Below are positions 14,801-23,801 of a stretch of DNA of 42,089 nt, piece by piece. The stretch covers positions 1 through 42,089 of the forward strand of contig SVSZ01000006.1 of NCBI GenBank assembly GCA_015064025.1, written 5' to 3'. The translations under genes and the position numbers were made by a program. How positions within the stretch are numbered: the first letter of the stretch is position 1; every line of letters begins with the position of its first letter. The stretch comes from Oscillospiraceae bacterium (GTDB taxonomy: Bacteria; Bacillota; Clostridia; Oscillospirales; CAG-272). Under the pieces are notes generated by a model. That model was given only the letters and a program-made list of their open reading frames with translations. It was not told the origin of the DNA and did not search any database.

Positions 14801-17797
14801 TTAAAGACAGTATTTCTTGACAATTTCCGCAACGGCAGACGAAGCGTCTCCTTTATCGTAAGCGCCGACGTCCGTAAGATGCGCATCGACCCTTGCCTTG
14901 TAATCCTCACTGTCAAATGAGAGGATCTTCTCAACCAGCTCTTCGTTGGAGCTTGCCATGGGATACGGCCACTTTTCAAGAGGATATGCAAAAGAACGGT
15001 CGCTTGCCGCATAGGTGTCGATATCGGTTGCATAAACGAAAGCGGGCTTGCCGGAGAAGCAGAAATCGTAAAGGCAAGAGGAATAATCGCTGATAAGCAC
15101 GTCGGAGGCATACATAAGCTCCTGCATATCGTGATAAGCAGACACGTCGATAGCGCCCGCATAGGTCCCCTTCACCTTGACAAAGTTGTGGTTTCTGAAA
15201 AGGAGGACCCACTTGCCGCCAAAGCGCTCGGAGAGAGCGCGGCAAACCTCTTCGAAATCCATGCCGAAGGTGCTGGAGTTCATTCCCACACGGAAGGTGG
15301 GCGCAAAAACGACCATCTTTGTGTCGGCGTCTATTCCGTAGTACGTGCGTACCTTCGCAGCGATCTCAGGCTTGTTTTCAAAAAAGAGGTCGTTGCGCGC
15401 AAGGCCCGTCGGGAGAAATACTTTTTCGTTAAAGCGGAAGGATTTCGAGGTGTCCTCGGTAAAGAAGCGGCTGCCGGAGAGGTAGAAATTCGGCTGGCGG
15501 TTCTTGATCCTGAATATTTTCGCATCGGCGCGGCTCTTGGGCTGGAGGTAATCGTAACCTATGTGCTTATAATTCATTCCCGCATGCCAGGTGTTGATCC
15601 ATTTCTGTCCCGGTCTGCGAAGTGCCCATACGGGGAATGAGTCGTTGGTTATAAAAATACGGCAGCGCAGATAGAGCTTAAAGCCCTCGGAGCTTCCGGC
15701 AGGAACTACCCTGATGCCCAACTCCTCTGCTTCCTGACAGGTGCCGGGGTGACTTGTCATCCAGATCAGATCAAGCTTATCACCGAATTGCTCATGAAGC
15801 TTGGTTACGATGTATTTGGGGTTACAGGTAAGCCCCTTTCTTCCGTGTACGTAAAGAATAACCCGTTTTTTCTTTAGAGGGAGCCAGAAAAGAAGAACCT
15901 GCAGAAGTCTGAGCACTCTGGAGCCTAAGAGTATTTTTCTTTGCTGCTTCGTGCTTTTCGGTCTTTTCTTTTTGTCAAGCCCTGATTTGATCTCGGGCAC
16001 TGTTCCTTCTGTGAAGAGATAGTCGTTCCAGAAGCTAAGGTTCGTGATCTCGCCGTATCTGTCACGGAATTCATTTGTCACGGTGTCAAATCGCTTCTTG
16101 ATCAGCTTCACGGTCCTTCTGTACATCTTGAGAATGTAAAACAGGGAGGAATAGCTTTTTTCGGTGATGAAGGCGGTGTTGCTTACCTCTTCGTAGTTGA
16201 TCACCTTTTTAGCGCGGTAAAAGAGGTGTGACGGAGGCTGGTATGCGGGTACGATCACGTTGTTTGCCGTCGCCTTGAGCAGCCAGCCGTTAAGGGAGCG
16301 GCGATGCTTTTTGTGCTCCTTGGGGGAGGGCTTCGGCTTTTTCAGATTGTTTTCATATACACCGTGGGTGAATACGTAGTCAAAGTTTTCAATGGGCTCC
16401 TTCTTGTATCCAAGCTGCATAATGGCGGAGTTCAGTCCCTCGCCGTCAAGTGTTTTGAACCAATCGATGCCGTTGAGGTAGTGCTGGATACCAAGCATGG
16501 TCAATTCAGCATCCCTGAACCTATATCTGAGAACAAAATCCTTGACTCTGTTTCTCATCTCGGAAATAAGGCGCTCCTTGGTGAAGCTTAAACGGTGGCG
16601 GGAGTTCATGATGCACATGTTCCTGAAATAGTAGTATTCAAGATAGGTGGCATACTTATACTCAAATGGCTCATGCCATACGCATATACCGTTGAGGGTG
16701 ATAAACTTTCTTCCGTTTCTGAGTCCGAATTCAATGTCGTCTCTCTTAATGAATATGGGGAGGGGAAGATTGTTGTCGTTCAGCACGGAGATTGGCATGC
16801 AGCAGTACCACCAGCCAAGATAGTTTACGCTGTCCTCGATCTCGTTTTTGATGAGCATATCCTCTTTTTCGAGGTTGTAGTTATATTTTACGGGGTGGTG
16901 GGTGACGATATCCCAATGGTCTGCCGCCTCGGACTGAATATGCTTGGCGTCGATCTTAAGCATATGACCGCCGATAAAGGCGTCCTTATGCTCGGGCTTC
17001 AAAAGCTGCAGCAGAGCATAGGTTCTTATGATCGAGTGGGGGTTGAGACCGACGTCGTCGTCCATCATCATAATATGGGTAAAGTTCTTTTCTTCCTTTA
17101 CCTTCATGACCTCTATCATAGAGCGCGTAAAGCCGCCAGAGCCGCCAAGGTTCTTGTTTTTGAAAATGTGTATTTGGTCGGTTTCAATGCTTTCGTCAAG
17201 CGTTTGGCTGTTGTCGCTTATGAAAATTTCAAGCTTCCCGTACATGGGAGAGAAGGGATTTTCAAGAATATGGCGGCGAAACATCTCCATATTTGCCGCG
17301 ACGTATTTTTCCCGCTTGAAGGTACAAATTCCGATGGCAAGCTTTACGTCGGGAAGCGCTGCTTCGTCAACGTCGGTTTCGTAAGCACCGCCGAAAAGCT
17401 TTGCGTCGTCGGAAATTGCCCTGAGGACGAAATAGTAAAGTCCGACGTCGTTGTCTACGGGGACGTCAAGCGTTACGTCCTCGCGACCGTTGGTCACCGC
17501 TCTTCTCTCGGCAATGATCACGTCCTTGATCTCGTTATCCATCTTTCTTGCATGGCGCACGTGGATGGAAAATTCTCCTTCAAGCGTGAGCCGGAGCTTA
17601 AGATTGGAAAGCTGCGTGTACTTTCTCCATTTTCCTATTGAAAAGCTGTTGAAATACGTGAAAGCGGACAGTGTTGTCCCTTCTTCGATTATACAGAAAT
17701 GCTCGTCCATAAAGGTCTTGAGTGAGGGACCCTTAAAGTACATTCCGACTCTCGGACAGGTTTCAACGCTTGGATATAGTATATCCTGAAGTATCAT
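14801..17797 (-). CDS. GlfT2-like glycosyltransferase fused to CDP-glycerol-type glycerophosphotransferase
   Basis: A 998-residue two-enzyme fusion. Residues 1-600 are a complete GlfT2-like enzyme: a beta-sandwich, then AIGICTFKRE (154-163), the NKNLGGSGGFTRS loop, DDD (246-248), RDD (352-354) and WHEPF with H375. Residues about 640-998 are a TagB/TagF-type CDP-glycerol glycerophosphotransferase: VILYVHGRKG (646-655), NTWHAGMNYKHIG with H738, FAPTFR (831-836) and LISDYSS (901-907), the usual acceptor and CDP-binding motifs. A basic linker (about 600-640) joins them and may contact the membrane. The predicted product adds both galactofuranose and a polyol phosphate, so sugar and phosphate would be laid down by one polypeptide. 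It overlaps the upstream gene by one base (TAATG), indicating coupled translation. I know of no characterised enzyme with this pairing; the polyol could be glycerol or ribitol. Confidence 0.88.
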   Translation of the reverse strand: MILQDILYPSVETCPRVGMYFKGPSLKTFMDEHFCIIEEGTTLSAFTYFNSFSIGKWRKYTQLSNLKLRLTLEGEFSIHVRHARKMDNEIKDVIIAERRAVTNGREDVTLDVPVDNDVGLYYFVLRAISDDAKLFGGAYETDVDEAALPDVKLAIGICTFKREKYVAANMEMFRRHILENPFSPMYGKLEIFISDNSQTLDESIETDQIHIFKNKNLGGSGGFTRSMIEVMKVKEEKNFTHIMMMDDDVGLNPHSIIRTYALLQLLKPEHKDAFIGGHMLKIDAKHIQSEAADHWDIVTHHPVKYNYNLEKEDMLIKNEIEDSVNYLGWWYCCMPISVLNDNNLPLPIFIKRDDIEFGLRNGRKFITLNGICVWHEPFEYKYATYLEYYYFRNMCIMNSRHRLSFTKERLISEMRNRVKDFVLRYRFRDAELTMLGIQHYLNGIDWFKTLDGEGLNSAIMQLGYKKEPIENFDYVFTHGVYENNLKKPKPSPKEHKKHRRSLNGWLLKATANNVIVPAYQPPSHLFYRAKKVINYEEVSNTAFITEKSYSSLFYILKMYRRTVKLIKKRFDTVTNEFRDRYGEITNLSFWNDYLFTEGTVPEIKSGLDKKKRPKSTKQQRKILLGSRVLRLLQVLLFWLPLKKKRVILYVHGRKGLTCNPKYIVTKLHEQFGDKLDLIWMTSHPGTCQEAEELGIRVVPAGSSEGFKLYLRCRIFITNDSFPVWALRRPGQKWINTWHAGMNYKHIGYDYLQPKSRADAKIFRIKNRQPNFYLSGSRFFTEDTSKSFRFNEKVFLPTGLARNDLFFENKPEIAAKVRTYYGIDADTKMVVFAPTFRVGMNSSTFGMDFEEVCRALSERFGGKWVLLFRNHNFVKVKGTYAGAIDVSAYHDMQELMYASDVLISDYSSCLYDFCFSGKPAFVYATDIDTYAASDRSFAYPLEKWPYPMASSNEELVEKILSFDSEDYKARVDAHLTDVGAYDKGDASSAVAEIVKKYCL

Positions 17798-18981
17798 TAC
17801 TCGTTCTCCTTTTTCTTGATTTCGGATAGAGTATCCTTTATAATGTTTTCTCGTATGATCGTGCTTGAGGTGCCTTGGGTATAATCAAAATAGACGATGT
17901 CAACGCCCTTGTCCTTGAAATACTCTTCGTACCTCATAAAACGCTCGGTGCCCTTGTAGTCGCTGCCTACGAACAAAACATCGTAGTGGTGTATATCCCA
18001 TGCATCACTATCCTCGCGGCAAGAGGGGACAGCCTTATCAACGTATCTGCATCCGCCTACCACCGCCATTCTTTCCTCAAAGGGAATGAACGTTTTCTTG
18101 GCCTTATGGCTTGCATCGGGGTGGACACCCACGATCAGATAGTCGCACTTTTCCTTCGCTCTTCTCAAAAGGTTGAGATGTCCCAGATGGAAAAGGTCAA
18201 ATGTTCCGGACAGATACCCCACGCGTACACCGCGACGGCTTACCGCTCTTCCGGAATCGAGCTTGTAGCGGTAGCTGTGCTTTCCGTATTCGTGCGCGTC
18301 GGCATTGTAGCGGTCGATCACGCCCTTGTAGGTTTTTTCGTAATCCGGGATGAAAAGAAGCTCACGGCCTTTCATTTTCGCGATGATCTCTTCGGCAAGA
18401 GATTCGGTTGCCGCGCTGTCGTTTTCTCCGCCGTTAAAGCGAGTCCCCTTAATAGAGCCGGGGGAAACGTTGAGAATTCTGTTTTCCGTGCCGCTTTCCT
18501 CAAGCTCCACGTTAACGCTTTCAATAAATCTGCAAAGCGCAGCCTTGGATGCCGCATACACCGAGAAGAGAGGGGAGCTGACAAGCCCTGCAATAGAACC
18601 CATCACGGCGCAGTCAAAGCCTTCCTTGGCAAGCAATCTGTCGTAGAAAATACGAAGAGCGCTTATCACGGACACCGTGTTGACGGTCAGCATATTCCGT
18701 ATTTCGGCAACGTGCAGGCTTTCAAAGGTGCAAACTCTGCCGTATCCCGCCGTGATCACAAGACATGACACCTCGGGGTCGTCCGCAAGAGTCTTCAGCG
18801 TAGCATCGTTGTCGTTCAGCAGGTTACAGAAGATATAGGTGTAGTCTCCGTCCTTCATAAGTGCGCCTGCCTCGGGGGGGACCTTATCAAGGATGAGTGC
18901 GTGGAAGCCGTCGGACACGAGCTTTGCGGCAATGGAAAGACCGATGCCGTTGCTGCCGCCGATAATTACCGCTTTTTTCAT
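17797..18981 (-). CDS. SDR dehydrogenase-TagD-like cytidylyltransferase fusion
   Basis: A 394-residue fusion. Residues 1-235 are a short-chain dehydrogenase: cofactor loop GGSNGIG (8-14), catalytic S129 and YAASK (142-146). Residues 250-385 are a TagD/GCT-type cytidylyltransferase: GTFDLFHLGH (259-268) and TSSTIIRE (371-378), matching the HxGH and ISTT-type CTP-binding motifs. The likely pathway is reduction of a keto-phosphate to a polyol phosphate, followed by CTP-dependent activation to a CDP-polyol, the donor for the downstream transferase. The logic resembles Haemophilus Bcs1 (reductase plus cytidylyltransferase), but the order is reversed and the cytidylyltransferase belongs to a different family. 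Whether the product is CDP-glycerol or another CDP-alcohol is not settled by sequence. The RBS AAAAAGGAA precedes the ATG. Confidence 0.88.
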   Translation of the reverse strand: MKKAVIIGGSNGIGLSIAAKLVSDGFHALILDKVPPEAGALMKDGDYTYIFCNLLNDNDATLKTLADDPEVSCLVITAGYGRVCTFESLHVAEIRNMLTVNTVSVISALRIFYDRLLAKEGFDCAVMGSIAGLVSSPLFSVYAASKAALCRFIESVNVELEESGTENRILNVSPGSIKGTRFNGGENDSAATESLAEEIIAKMKGRELLFIPDYEKTYKGVIDRYNADAHEYGKHSYRYKLDSGRAVSRRGVRVGYLSGTFDLFHLGHLNLLRRAKEKCDYLIVGVHPDASHKAKKTFIPFEERMAVVGGCRYVDKAVPSCREDSDAWDIHHYDVLFVGSDYKGTERFMRYEEYFKDKGVDIVYFDYTQGTSSTIIRENIIKDTLSEIKKKENE

Positions 18982-19000
18982 AGTGAAAATTCCTTTTTTA

Positions 19001-19843
19001 TTATTTTAACAGGCCAAGAAGCCGTTTTACAAAAAATCTTCGCTTGCTTTCGGGAGGGAAGAAGAAATACGACACGCGTTTTTTAAAGGAGCACTCCGTG
19101 TCTATTCTCCGACACTCGAAGACCCTTTTTCCCTCTGATCTTGCGTATGCTATGAAGATGCCGAGAAATCTTTCCCCAAGATATCCGTCGGTGCGATTGT
19201 CGGCAAAGCCTTCGTGAAGCGTCTTCTTTTCGTCAAAATCCGAAAGGAGAGGGAATAAGAGCTTGCAGTATTCCGAGAAAATATCCTCTTTCATTATGAA
19301 CATATTACAGAAATACTGCCGTGTTCCCGAAAGGTATTCCTCCGCAAAGGGAGCGAGGAAGGGATACTTTTCTTTCAGCAAAGAGACAAAAAGCTCCAGA
19401 TCCTCCTTGTGGTGGTGCTTGGCTTCTGTGTACTGTTTGTACGTACTCACAGCCATATCCTCGGCTCTCGGAAGGATCACGTCGTATTGATCGCAAAGCG
19501 CGTTTATGTCCGCTTCAGAAAGAAGCAAGCGACGGGCTTTCTTCTCTGTGAATCTTCCCGTGACCGTATAGGGGGTGCCGTTTTTTTTCGAAGCGCCAAA
19601 GAATCTTCTGTAATGGCAGAAGCCGAAATAATCGGCGCTTTCGTTTTTATACGCATAATACTGCACTGTCAGCTCGCAGTACTCGGCGTTTTTCTCGGAA
19701 ATCGAGCCGAGAGCACCGTCATCACCGATAGTACCCTCTATGTGATGATTGATGGCGGCACCGCCCTGTACTGCCGTTGCCAAGGGGGGAACAAAGGAGA
19801 ACGGCTTGTGGACGCACATAAATATTTTTATTTGCTTTTTCAT
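19001..19843 (-). CDS. DUF4422 family glycosyltransferase-like protein
   Basis: A 280-residue protein with the DUF4422 pattern: an N-terminal KIFMCVHKP strand, the GSISEKNAEYCELT segment, FGFCHYRRFF near residues 74-83 and a C-terminal GYLGERFLGIF. DUF4422 proteins lie in capsule and exopolysaccharide clusters and are treated as probable glycosyltransferases. The RBS GAAAGGACGG precedes the ATG. The C-terminus is rich in Phe, Lys and Arg and may touch the membrane. The donor sugar is unknown. It starts 80 bases downstream of the pyruvyltransferase fusion and ends 19 bases before the SDR-cytidylyltransferase gene, so it belongs to the same transcript. Confidence 0.8.
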   Translation of the reverse strand: MKKQIKIFMCVHKPFSFVPPLATAVQGGAAINHHIEGTIGDDGALGSISEKNAEYCELTVQYYAYKNESADYFGFCHYRRFFGASKKNGTPYTVTGRFTEKKARRLLLSEADINALCDQYDVILPRAEDMAVSTYKQYTEAKHHHKEDLELFVSLLKEKYPFLAPFAEEYLSGTRQYFCNMFIMKEDIFSEYCKLLFPLLSDFDEKKTLHEGFADNRTDGYLGERFLGIFIAYARSEGKRVFECRRIDTECSFKKRVSYFFFPPESKRRFFVKRLLGLLK

Positions 19844-19923
19844 AACAAACCGTCCTTTCGAGGATTATTATGCTTCCTCCGTGTGCCTTGTCTCCGTTTG
19901 CTTTCCCATCAGCTTGTGAAGGG

Positions 19924-22473
19924 TTATTTCTTCCTTTTGAAGAGCTTTTTCAGCCAGCGCAAGGGCTTGGTTATTTTCCATGAAAAAGAATTTTCCATGT
20001 CCGAAATGCGTTTTTTATAGTGCTCTACAGTCTTTTCAAATTTGTTGCTTTGCATTTCAAGCTGTTGGATCAATTCGATGTTAAGCAATTGTTGGGCGCT
20101 GTTTTGTTCTTCGATTTTTTTCTTTAACAGATCTATTTCGGACATGAATTGGTTCGGCGCGGTGGAAATGCCCGTGTAACTTTTTGTAAGCGCATCGAGC
20201 TGCTTTTGAAGCCCTTCTATTTTTTGGTTGAATTGCTTGACTGTGCTATCAATATGACGATCGGTTACGTCGTATGCAGAGAATGCCATTGGGTGTTTAG
20301 GTGCATCAAGGGCATCCTTTACCCACTTAAGACTGCGTGCACGTTCTTTTGCGATACGGTCGTTAACGTCGTTATAGTCAATTGCATCTGTGAACAGATA
20401 ATCCTTGCCTTCTATATCAGCGGGCGCGTTGAAAACACGGTTGGCAAGTCCGAAAATTTCAGTAAGCGAATAGAAACGGTCGGAGCCTCTTCCCTTGTTG
20501 GCAATTGAGATAAACGGTTTTTCAAAAATGATAGAGAAGCACGTGCCGTGGAAGGAGTCTGTAAATACCATTTCAGCATTTTTGAAATACCAGAGCCACG
20601 TTTCAATGGGAAGGTCATCAAGCTTGGGAATCGTCCAGTTCGCTTCCATATTTCCTTTCATTCGCGCATTGGCAACACAAATCAATTCCATATTCATGCG
20701 CTTGGCCGTGTCTTCTGCCGCCTTTATCTTGGCGGGTGTGGGATCAAGGATATAAGCCAAGACAAACTTGTCTTGGGGAGGATCAACGATTTCTGCTTCG
20801 GCGATGCATTTTTCATAATGTGATTTGTCACACATAAAGACAGGGTCAAGAACCTGAACGGCATTAACACCGAAGCCTTTCTTACAGAGATCAACGGCAT
20901 AATCCTCACGAACCGAAACGGCATCAAAACGGTTAAGGTAAAATCCGGAAAAGCGTTTTTCTTCAGCGGTACCTTTTATTTCATTGTGCCCGAAGGAAGT
21001 GCCGTAAGCAATTTTCTTTTTATCGTCATCAACAAAATCGAGATAGAATAAGGTATCGGCTGAACGGCAAAGAGGGTAGTTCCAAAGCTGGTCGGAGCCG
21101 ACGATGAATGCATCGGCTAACTCGTTGACCTTTTTAAGATCGGTACGGTTCTTATACTTGAACGAGAGATTAAAATGCTTCATGCAGAATTGGCGCGGCA
21201 TGGAAAGCGGGTCGCGATTATAAATGCTGTCCGACCACAGATGATCGGGAATATCGGCAAATATACAGTTGTATCCCTCGTCTTCGAGGAACTTATAGAG
21301 TGCGAAATTGGTAAGAACAGAACCGTAGTTGCCACCGTACCAAATGCCGAAAAGCATGATATCATAGCGAATCTTCTTAGCATCGGTAAGGGCTGCTGAA
21401 AATTTCTTTCCTGCCGCGAGAGATTTAAAGAACGTGTCTCTTCCCGGATGCGCGGGCGGGAAACGGTAAACATTGGAATTTCGTCTTGCAAATGCGGAAT
21501 AAAACGGAACAGCTTCTTGCTTGAGGATTCCGTTGTTGCGCTTGAGAACTTCTTCGAAAAATCTTTTGCCCTTTTCGTTATTAATGATAACTGCGGACGT
21601 GCCTTTGCGGTCATCAAGAGATTTCTTGTATTTATGTATATCCCAAAAGTCACCGATCGTAAGATCTGCTTGACGCGGAACGCGTGCAAATTGACATGAT
21701 CCGCAAGATTTTCTGGAAATAAAATTCTTGGTTGCTGCTTGTTCAAAGAGGTCTTCTTTTGAATGCTTTGTATATTCCGTACCGTCTTCAAATTCAATAT
21801 GCGTCGTTACTGACCAGCCCTTGAGACCCTTATATCGGAAATTAACGTCTTTTATTTCTTTGTTTGGAGCGGTTTCCTCCAAAAATTTATTCCACGCTAA
21901 TGCCGAAGGTGTACCGTGACAGATAAGATCGACAAGCAGTAGATTTTCGTAAGGCTTTTTCAAAAACGTCTTGACTGCGGCACACTGACAGGGGGTTCCC
22001 GTAAACATAACGAATTCACCGGCATCAAGCTTTTCTTTTATACTTACGTAGATATCTGCATTTTCACTCTGCATATACTTTGAACGGCGGAGCTTATCCA
22101 AATCATCCCGATTGTTTATCATGATATGGTGTGCACCTCGAAAGTCATCGTTGAACGCAGATCCGCAAATATATGCATTTTTTTCTAAAGCATAATCTGC
22201 AAGAAGCGTAAACATGCCACCCGAGGCGCTCTTTTCACGAATGCTGTCGTCTGCCATAACGGCGAATACTTCCGGTTTTTTATCATTGTCAAACTTTGCC
22301 TGCAATGCTGGACATACGTTTTTACAAGCGTTGCAATGAACACATTTTGTTTCATCAACGACAGGATAAAGGAAACCGTCGGATGCCTTCTCCATTGTTA
22401 TTGCGTCTAAACGACATGCATTGGCGCAGGCACCGCAACCGTAGCACAGATCCATATTTTCAAGTATTTTCAT
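19924..22473 (-). CDS. FrhB-like Fe-S protein fused to polysaccharide pyruvyltransferase
   Basis: An 849-residue fusion. Residues 1-60 hold two 4Fe-4S motifs (C10-x2-C13-x2-C16-x3-C20 and C44-x2-C47-x2-C50-x3-C54). Residues about 75-350 are a coenzyme-F420-hydrogenase beta-subunit-like domain, with SASGGMF, FTGTPCQCAAVK and CGSCQFARVPRQADLTIGDF. From about 370 to 700 is a polysaccharide pyruvyltransferase (CsaB/WcaK type) opening YDIMLFGIWYGGNYGS and containing FTDSFHGTCFS. Residues about 730-830 are a predicted coiled coil, followed by a basic C-terminus. Such domain pairs occur next to each other in capsule clusters; the first may redox-modify a sugar or nucleotide, the second adds a pyruvate ketal or acts as a related transferase. 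The start was set at the ATG with GGGAGGTAAC. It is the first gene of the glycopolymer operon. Confidence 0.85.
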   Translation of the reverse strand: MKILENMDLCYGCGACANACRLDAITMEKASDGFLYPVVDETKCVHCNACKNVCPALQAKFDNDKKPEVFAVMADDSIREKSASGGMFTLLADYALEKNAYICGSAFNDDFRGAHHIMINNRDDLDKLRRSKYMQSENADIYVSIKEKLDAGEFVMFTGTPCQCAAVKTFLKKPYENLLLVDLICHGTPSALAWNKFLEETAPNKEIKDVNFRYKGLKGWSVTTHIEFEDGTEYTKHSKEDLFEQAATKNFISRKSCGSCQFARVPRQADLTIGDFWDIHKYKKSLDDRKGTSAVIINNEKGKRFFEEVLKRNNGILKQEAVPFYSAFARRNSNVYRFPPAHPGRDTFFKSLAAGKKFSAALTDAKKIRYDIMLFGIWYGGNYGSVLTNFALYKFLEDEGYNCIFADIPDHLWSDSIYNRDPLSMPRQFCMKHFNLSFKYKNRTDLKKVNELADAFIVGSDQLWNYPLCRSADTLFYLDFVDDDKKKIAYGTSFGHNEIKGTAEEKRFSGFYLNRFDAVSVREDYAVDLCKKGFGVNAVQVLDPVFMCDKSHYEKCIAEAEIVDPPQDKFVLAYILDPTPAKIKAAEDTAKRMNMELICVANARMKGNMEANWTIPKLDDLPIETWLWYFKNAEMVFTDSFHGTCFSIIFEKPFISIANKGRGSDRFYSLTEIFGLANRVFNAPADIEGKDYLFTDAIDYNDVNDRIAKERARSLKWVKDALDAPKHPMAFSAYDVTDRHIDSTVKQFNQKIEGLQKQLDALTKSYTGISTAPNQFMSEIDLLKKKIEEQNSAQQLLNIELIQQLEMQSNKFEKTVEHYKKRISDMENSFSWKITKPLRWLKKLFKRKK

Positions 22474-22565
22474 AGTTACCTCCCGCTTAAAGCAACTGCG
22501 CAAGCTGCAATTTTTATATCGAGTACTGTGAAGAGTGGGTCGTCACAGAAAATGCTTCTTTACCT

Positions 22566-22594
22566 ATCATAGCATACATACGCGGTTTGTTCAA
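22566..22594 (-). promoter_or_regulatory. Proximal promoter (P2) of the glycopolymer operon
   Basis: On the reverse strand TTGAAC and TATGAT are separated by 17 bases, about 90 bases upstream of the first start codon. It lies downstream of the hairpin at 22610-22634. Confidence 0.6.
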
Positions 22595-22609
22595 TAGTCG
22601 AAATGTTAG

Positions 22610-22634
22610 AAAAAACGCCATTTTTTGCAATGGC
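22610..22634 (-). terminator. Terminator-like hairpin between promoters P1 and P2
   Basis: On the reverse strand GCCATT-GCAAAA-AATGGC is followed by GTTTTTT. It lies about 30 bases into the P1 transcript, so it is either an attenuator of the operon, the end of a short RNA, or a terminator for the upstream glycosyltransferase gene (stop at 22763). Confidence 0.6.
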
Positions 22635-22669
22635 ACAGAAGGAAGAGTGCCTCCGATAAACCACATTAC

Positions 22670-22698
22670 ATTATACCACGCAACAAAAGCTTTTTCAA
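22670..22698 (-). promoter_or_regulatory. Distal promoter (P1) of the glycopolymer operon
   Basis: On the reverse strand TTGAAA and a perfect TATAAT are separated by 17 bases. The transcript would have a leader of about 190 bases before the first gene, interrupted by the terminator-like hairpin. Confidence 0.65.
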
Positions 22699-22762
22699 TA
22701 GGTAAATGGTAGAATATTATCCGTATAAGGGTATTTTGTTCGTTTTTTGCCTTAAAACAGGC

Positions 22763-23707
22763 TCAGTCATCCGAAAGATAATCCGAAATGAGGAAGGTAG
22801 GGCGGTGCTTGGTTTCCAGATAGATCTTCCCGATATATTCTCCGATGACGCCGATGGCGAGCAATTGGATCCCGCCCAACGCCCAGATAGAGACGGCGAG
22901 AGAAGCCCAGCCGCTGACGGTATAGCCCATAAAGAAGCGGACGATCGACCAGATCGCCATGCCGATGCTGCCAAGGAAAATGAGAAGCCCCAACGTGGCG
23001 ATCATGCGGATGGGCTTGATGGAAAGGGAGGTGATCCCTTCAAAGGCAAACGCCAGCATTTTTTTGAGCGGATATTTGGACGTCCCCGCAAATCTTTCCC
23101 CACGCTCGTAGGAGACCGTTGTGCTGCGGAAGCCCACCAAGGGGACCATGCCGCGCAGAAAAAGATTGACCTCCTTGAATTCGGAAAGTCCCAAAAGGGC
23201 GCGTCTGCTCATCAAACGGTAATCCGCATGGTTGTAGACGCTTTCCACGCCCATTGCGCGCATCAAACGGTAAAATGCCTGTGCCGTGCCCCGCTTGAAG
23301 AGGGTATCCTTTTTTCTGGAGCTTCGGACACCGTAGACCACGTCGTAGCCCTCGTCGTATTTCCCGATCATTTCATCGATTGCGTTGATATCGTCCTGAA
23401 GATCGGCGTCCATGCTGATCGCTGCGTCGCATTCCTCCTTGACGGTCATAAGACCTGCCAAAAGGGCATTCTGATGTCCGCGGTTGCGTGAGAGGGAAAT
23501 GCCGCGGAAGAGCTTGTTCTTTTCATGAAGTGCGCAGATGATCTCCCAGGTGCGGTCGCGCGAGCCGTCGTTGACAAAGACGATGCGGCTGTCGGCTGTG
23601 ATCCTTTCACCCTCGATCAGCGTGCGGAATTTTTCTTCCAACCGCGCTGCGGTTTCGGGGAGCACCTCTTCTTCGTTGTAACAGGGAATCACGAGATAGA
23701 GTTTCAT
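22763..23707 (-). CDS. GtrB/DPM-like bactoprenol-phosphate glycosyltransferase (GT2)
   Basis: A 314-residue GT2 enzyme. The start was set at the ATG preceded by AAAGGAA; the frame extends 56 codons further without support. The catalytic domain spans about 1-225: VIPCYNEEEVLPET, FVNDGSRDRTW, MDADLQDDIN (metal-binding DxD) and SRNRGHQNALLAGL. Two transmembrane helices follow, at about 230-255 and 265-290. The QLLAIGVIGEYIGKIYLETKHRP ending is diagnostic of the GtrB/YkcC-type branch. Such enzymes move a sugar from a nucleotide donor to undecaprenyl phosphate at the inner face of the membrane. It has its own promoter and may serve the neighbouring surface-polymer system, since a lipid-linked sugar is needed to decorate such polymers. 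No flippase or GtrC partner is visible nearby. Confidence 0.9.
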   Translation of the reverse strand: MKLYLVIPCYNEEEVLPETAARLEEKFRTLIEGERITADSRIVFVNDGSRDRTWEIICALHEKNKLFRGISLSRNRGHQNALLAGLMTVKEECDAAISMDADLQDDINAIDEMIGKYDEGYDVVYGVRSSRKKDTLFKRGTAQAFYRLMRAMGVESVYNHADYRLMSRRALLGLSEFKEVNLFLRGMVPLVGFRSTTVSYERGERFAGTSKYPLKKMLAFAFEGITSLSIKPIRMIATLGLLIFLGSIGMAIWSIVRFFMGYTVSGWASLAVSIWALGGIQLLAIGVIGEYIGKIYLETKHRPTFLISDYLSDD

Positions 23708-23801
23708 GTGGGTTCCTTTCCGAAAAACATGTGTGAAGCGTGCGCAGGTACCTCTCGAAGCTTGGCTTGGGTGGAGCCGTTGCCTTGCAAAAAGCACCCG
23801 T

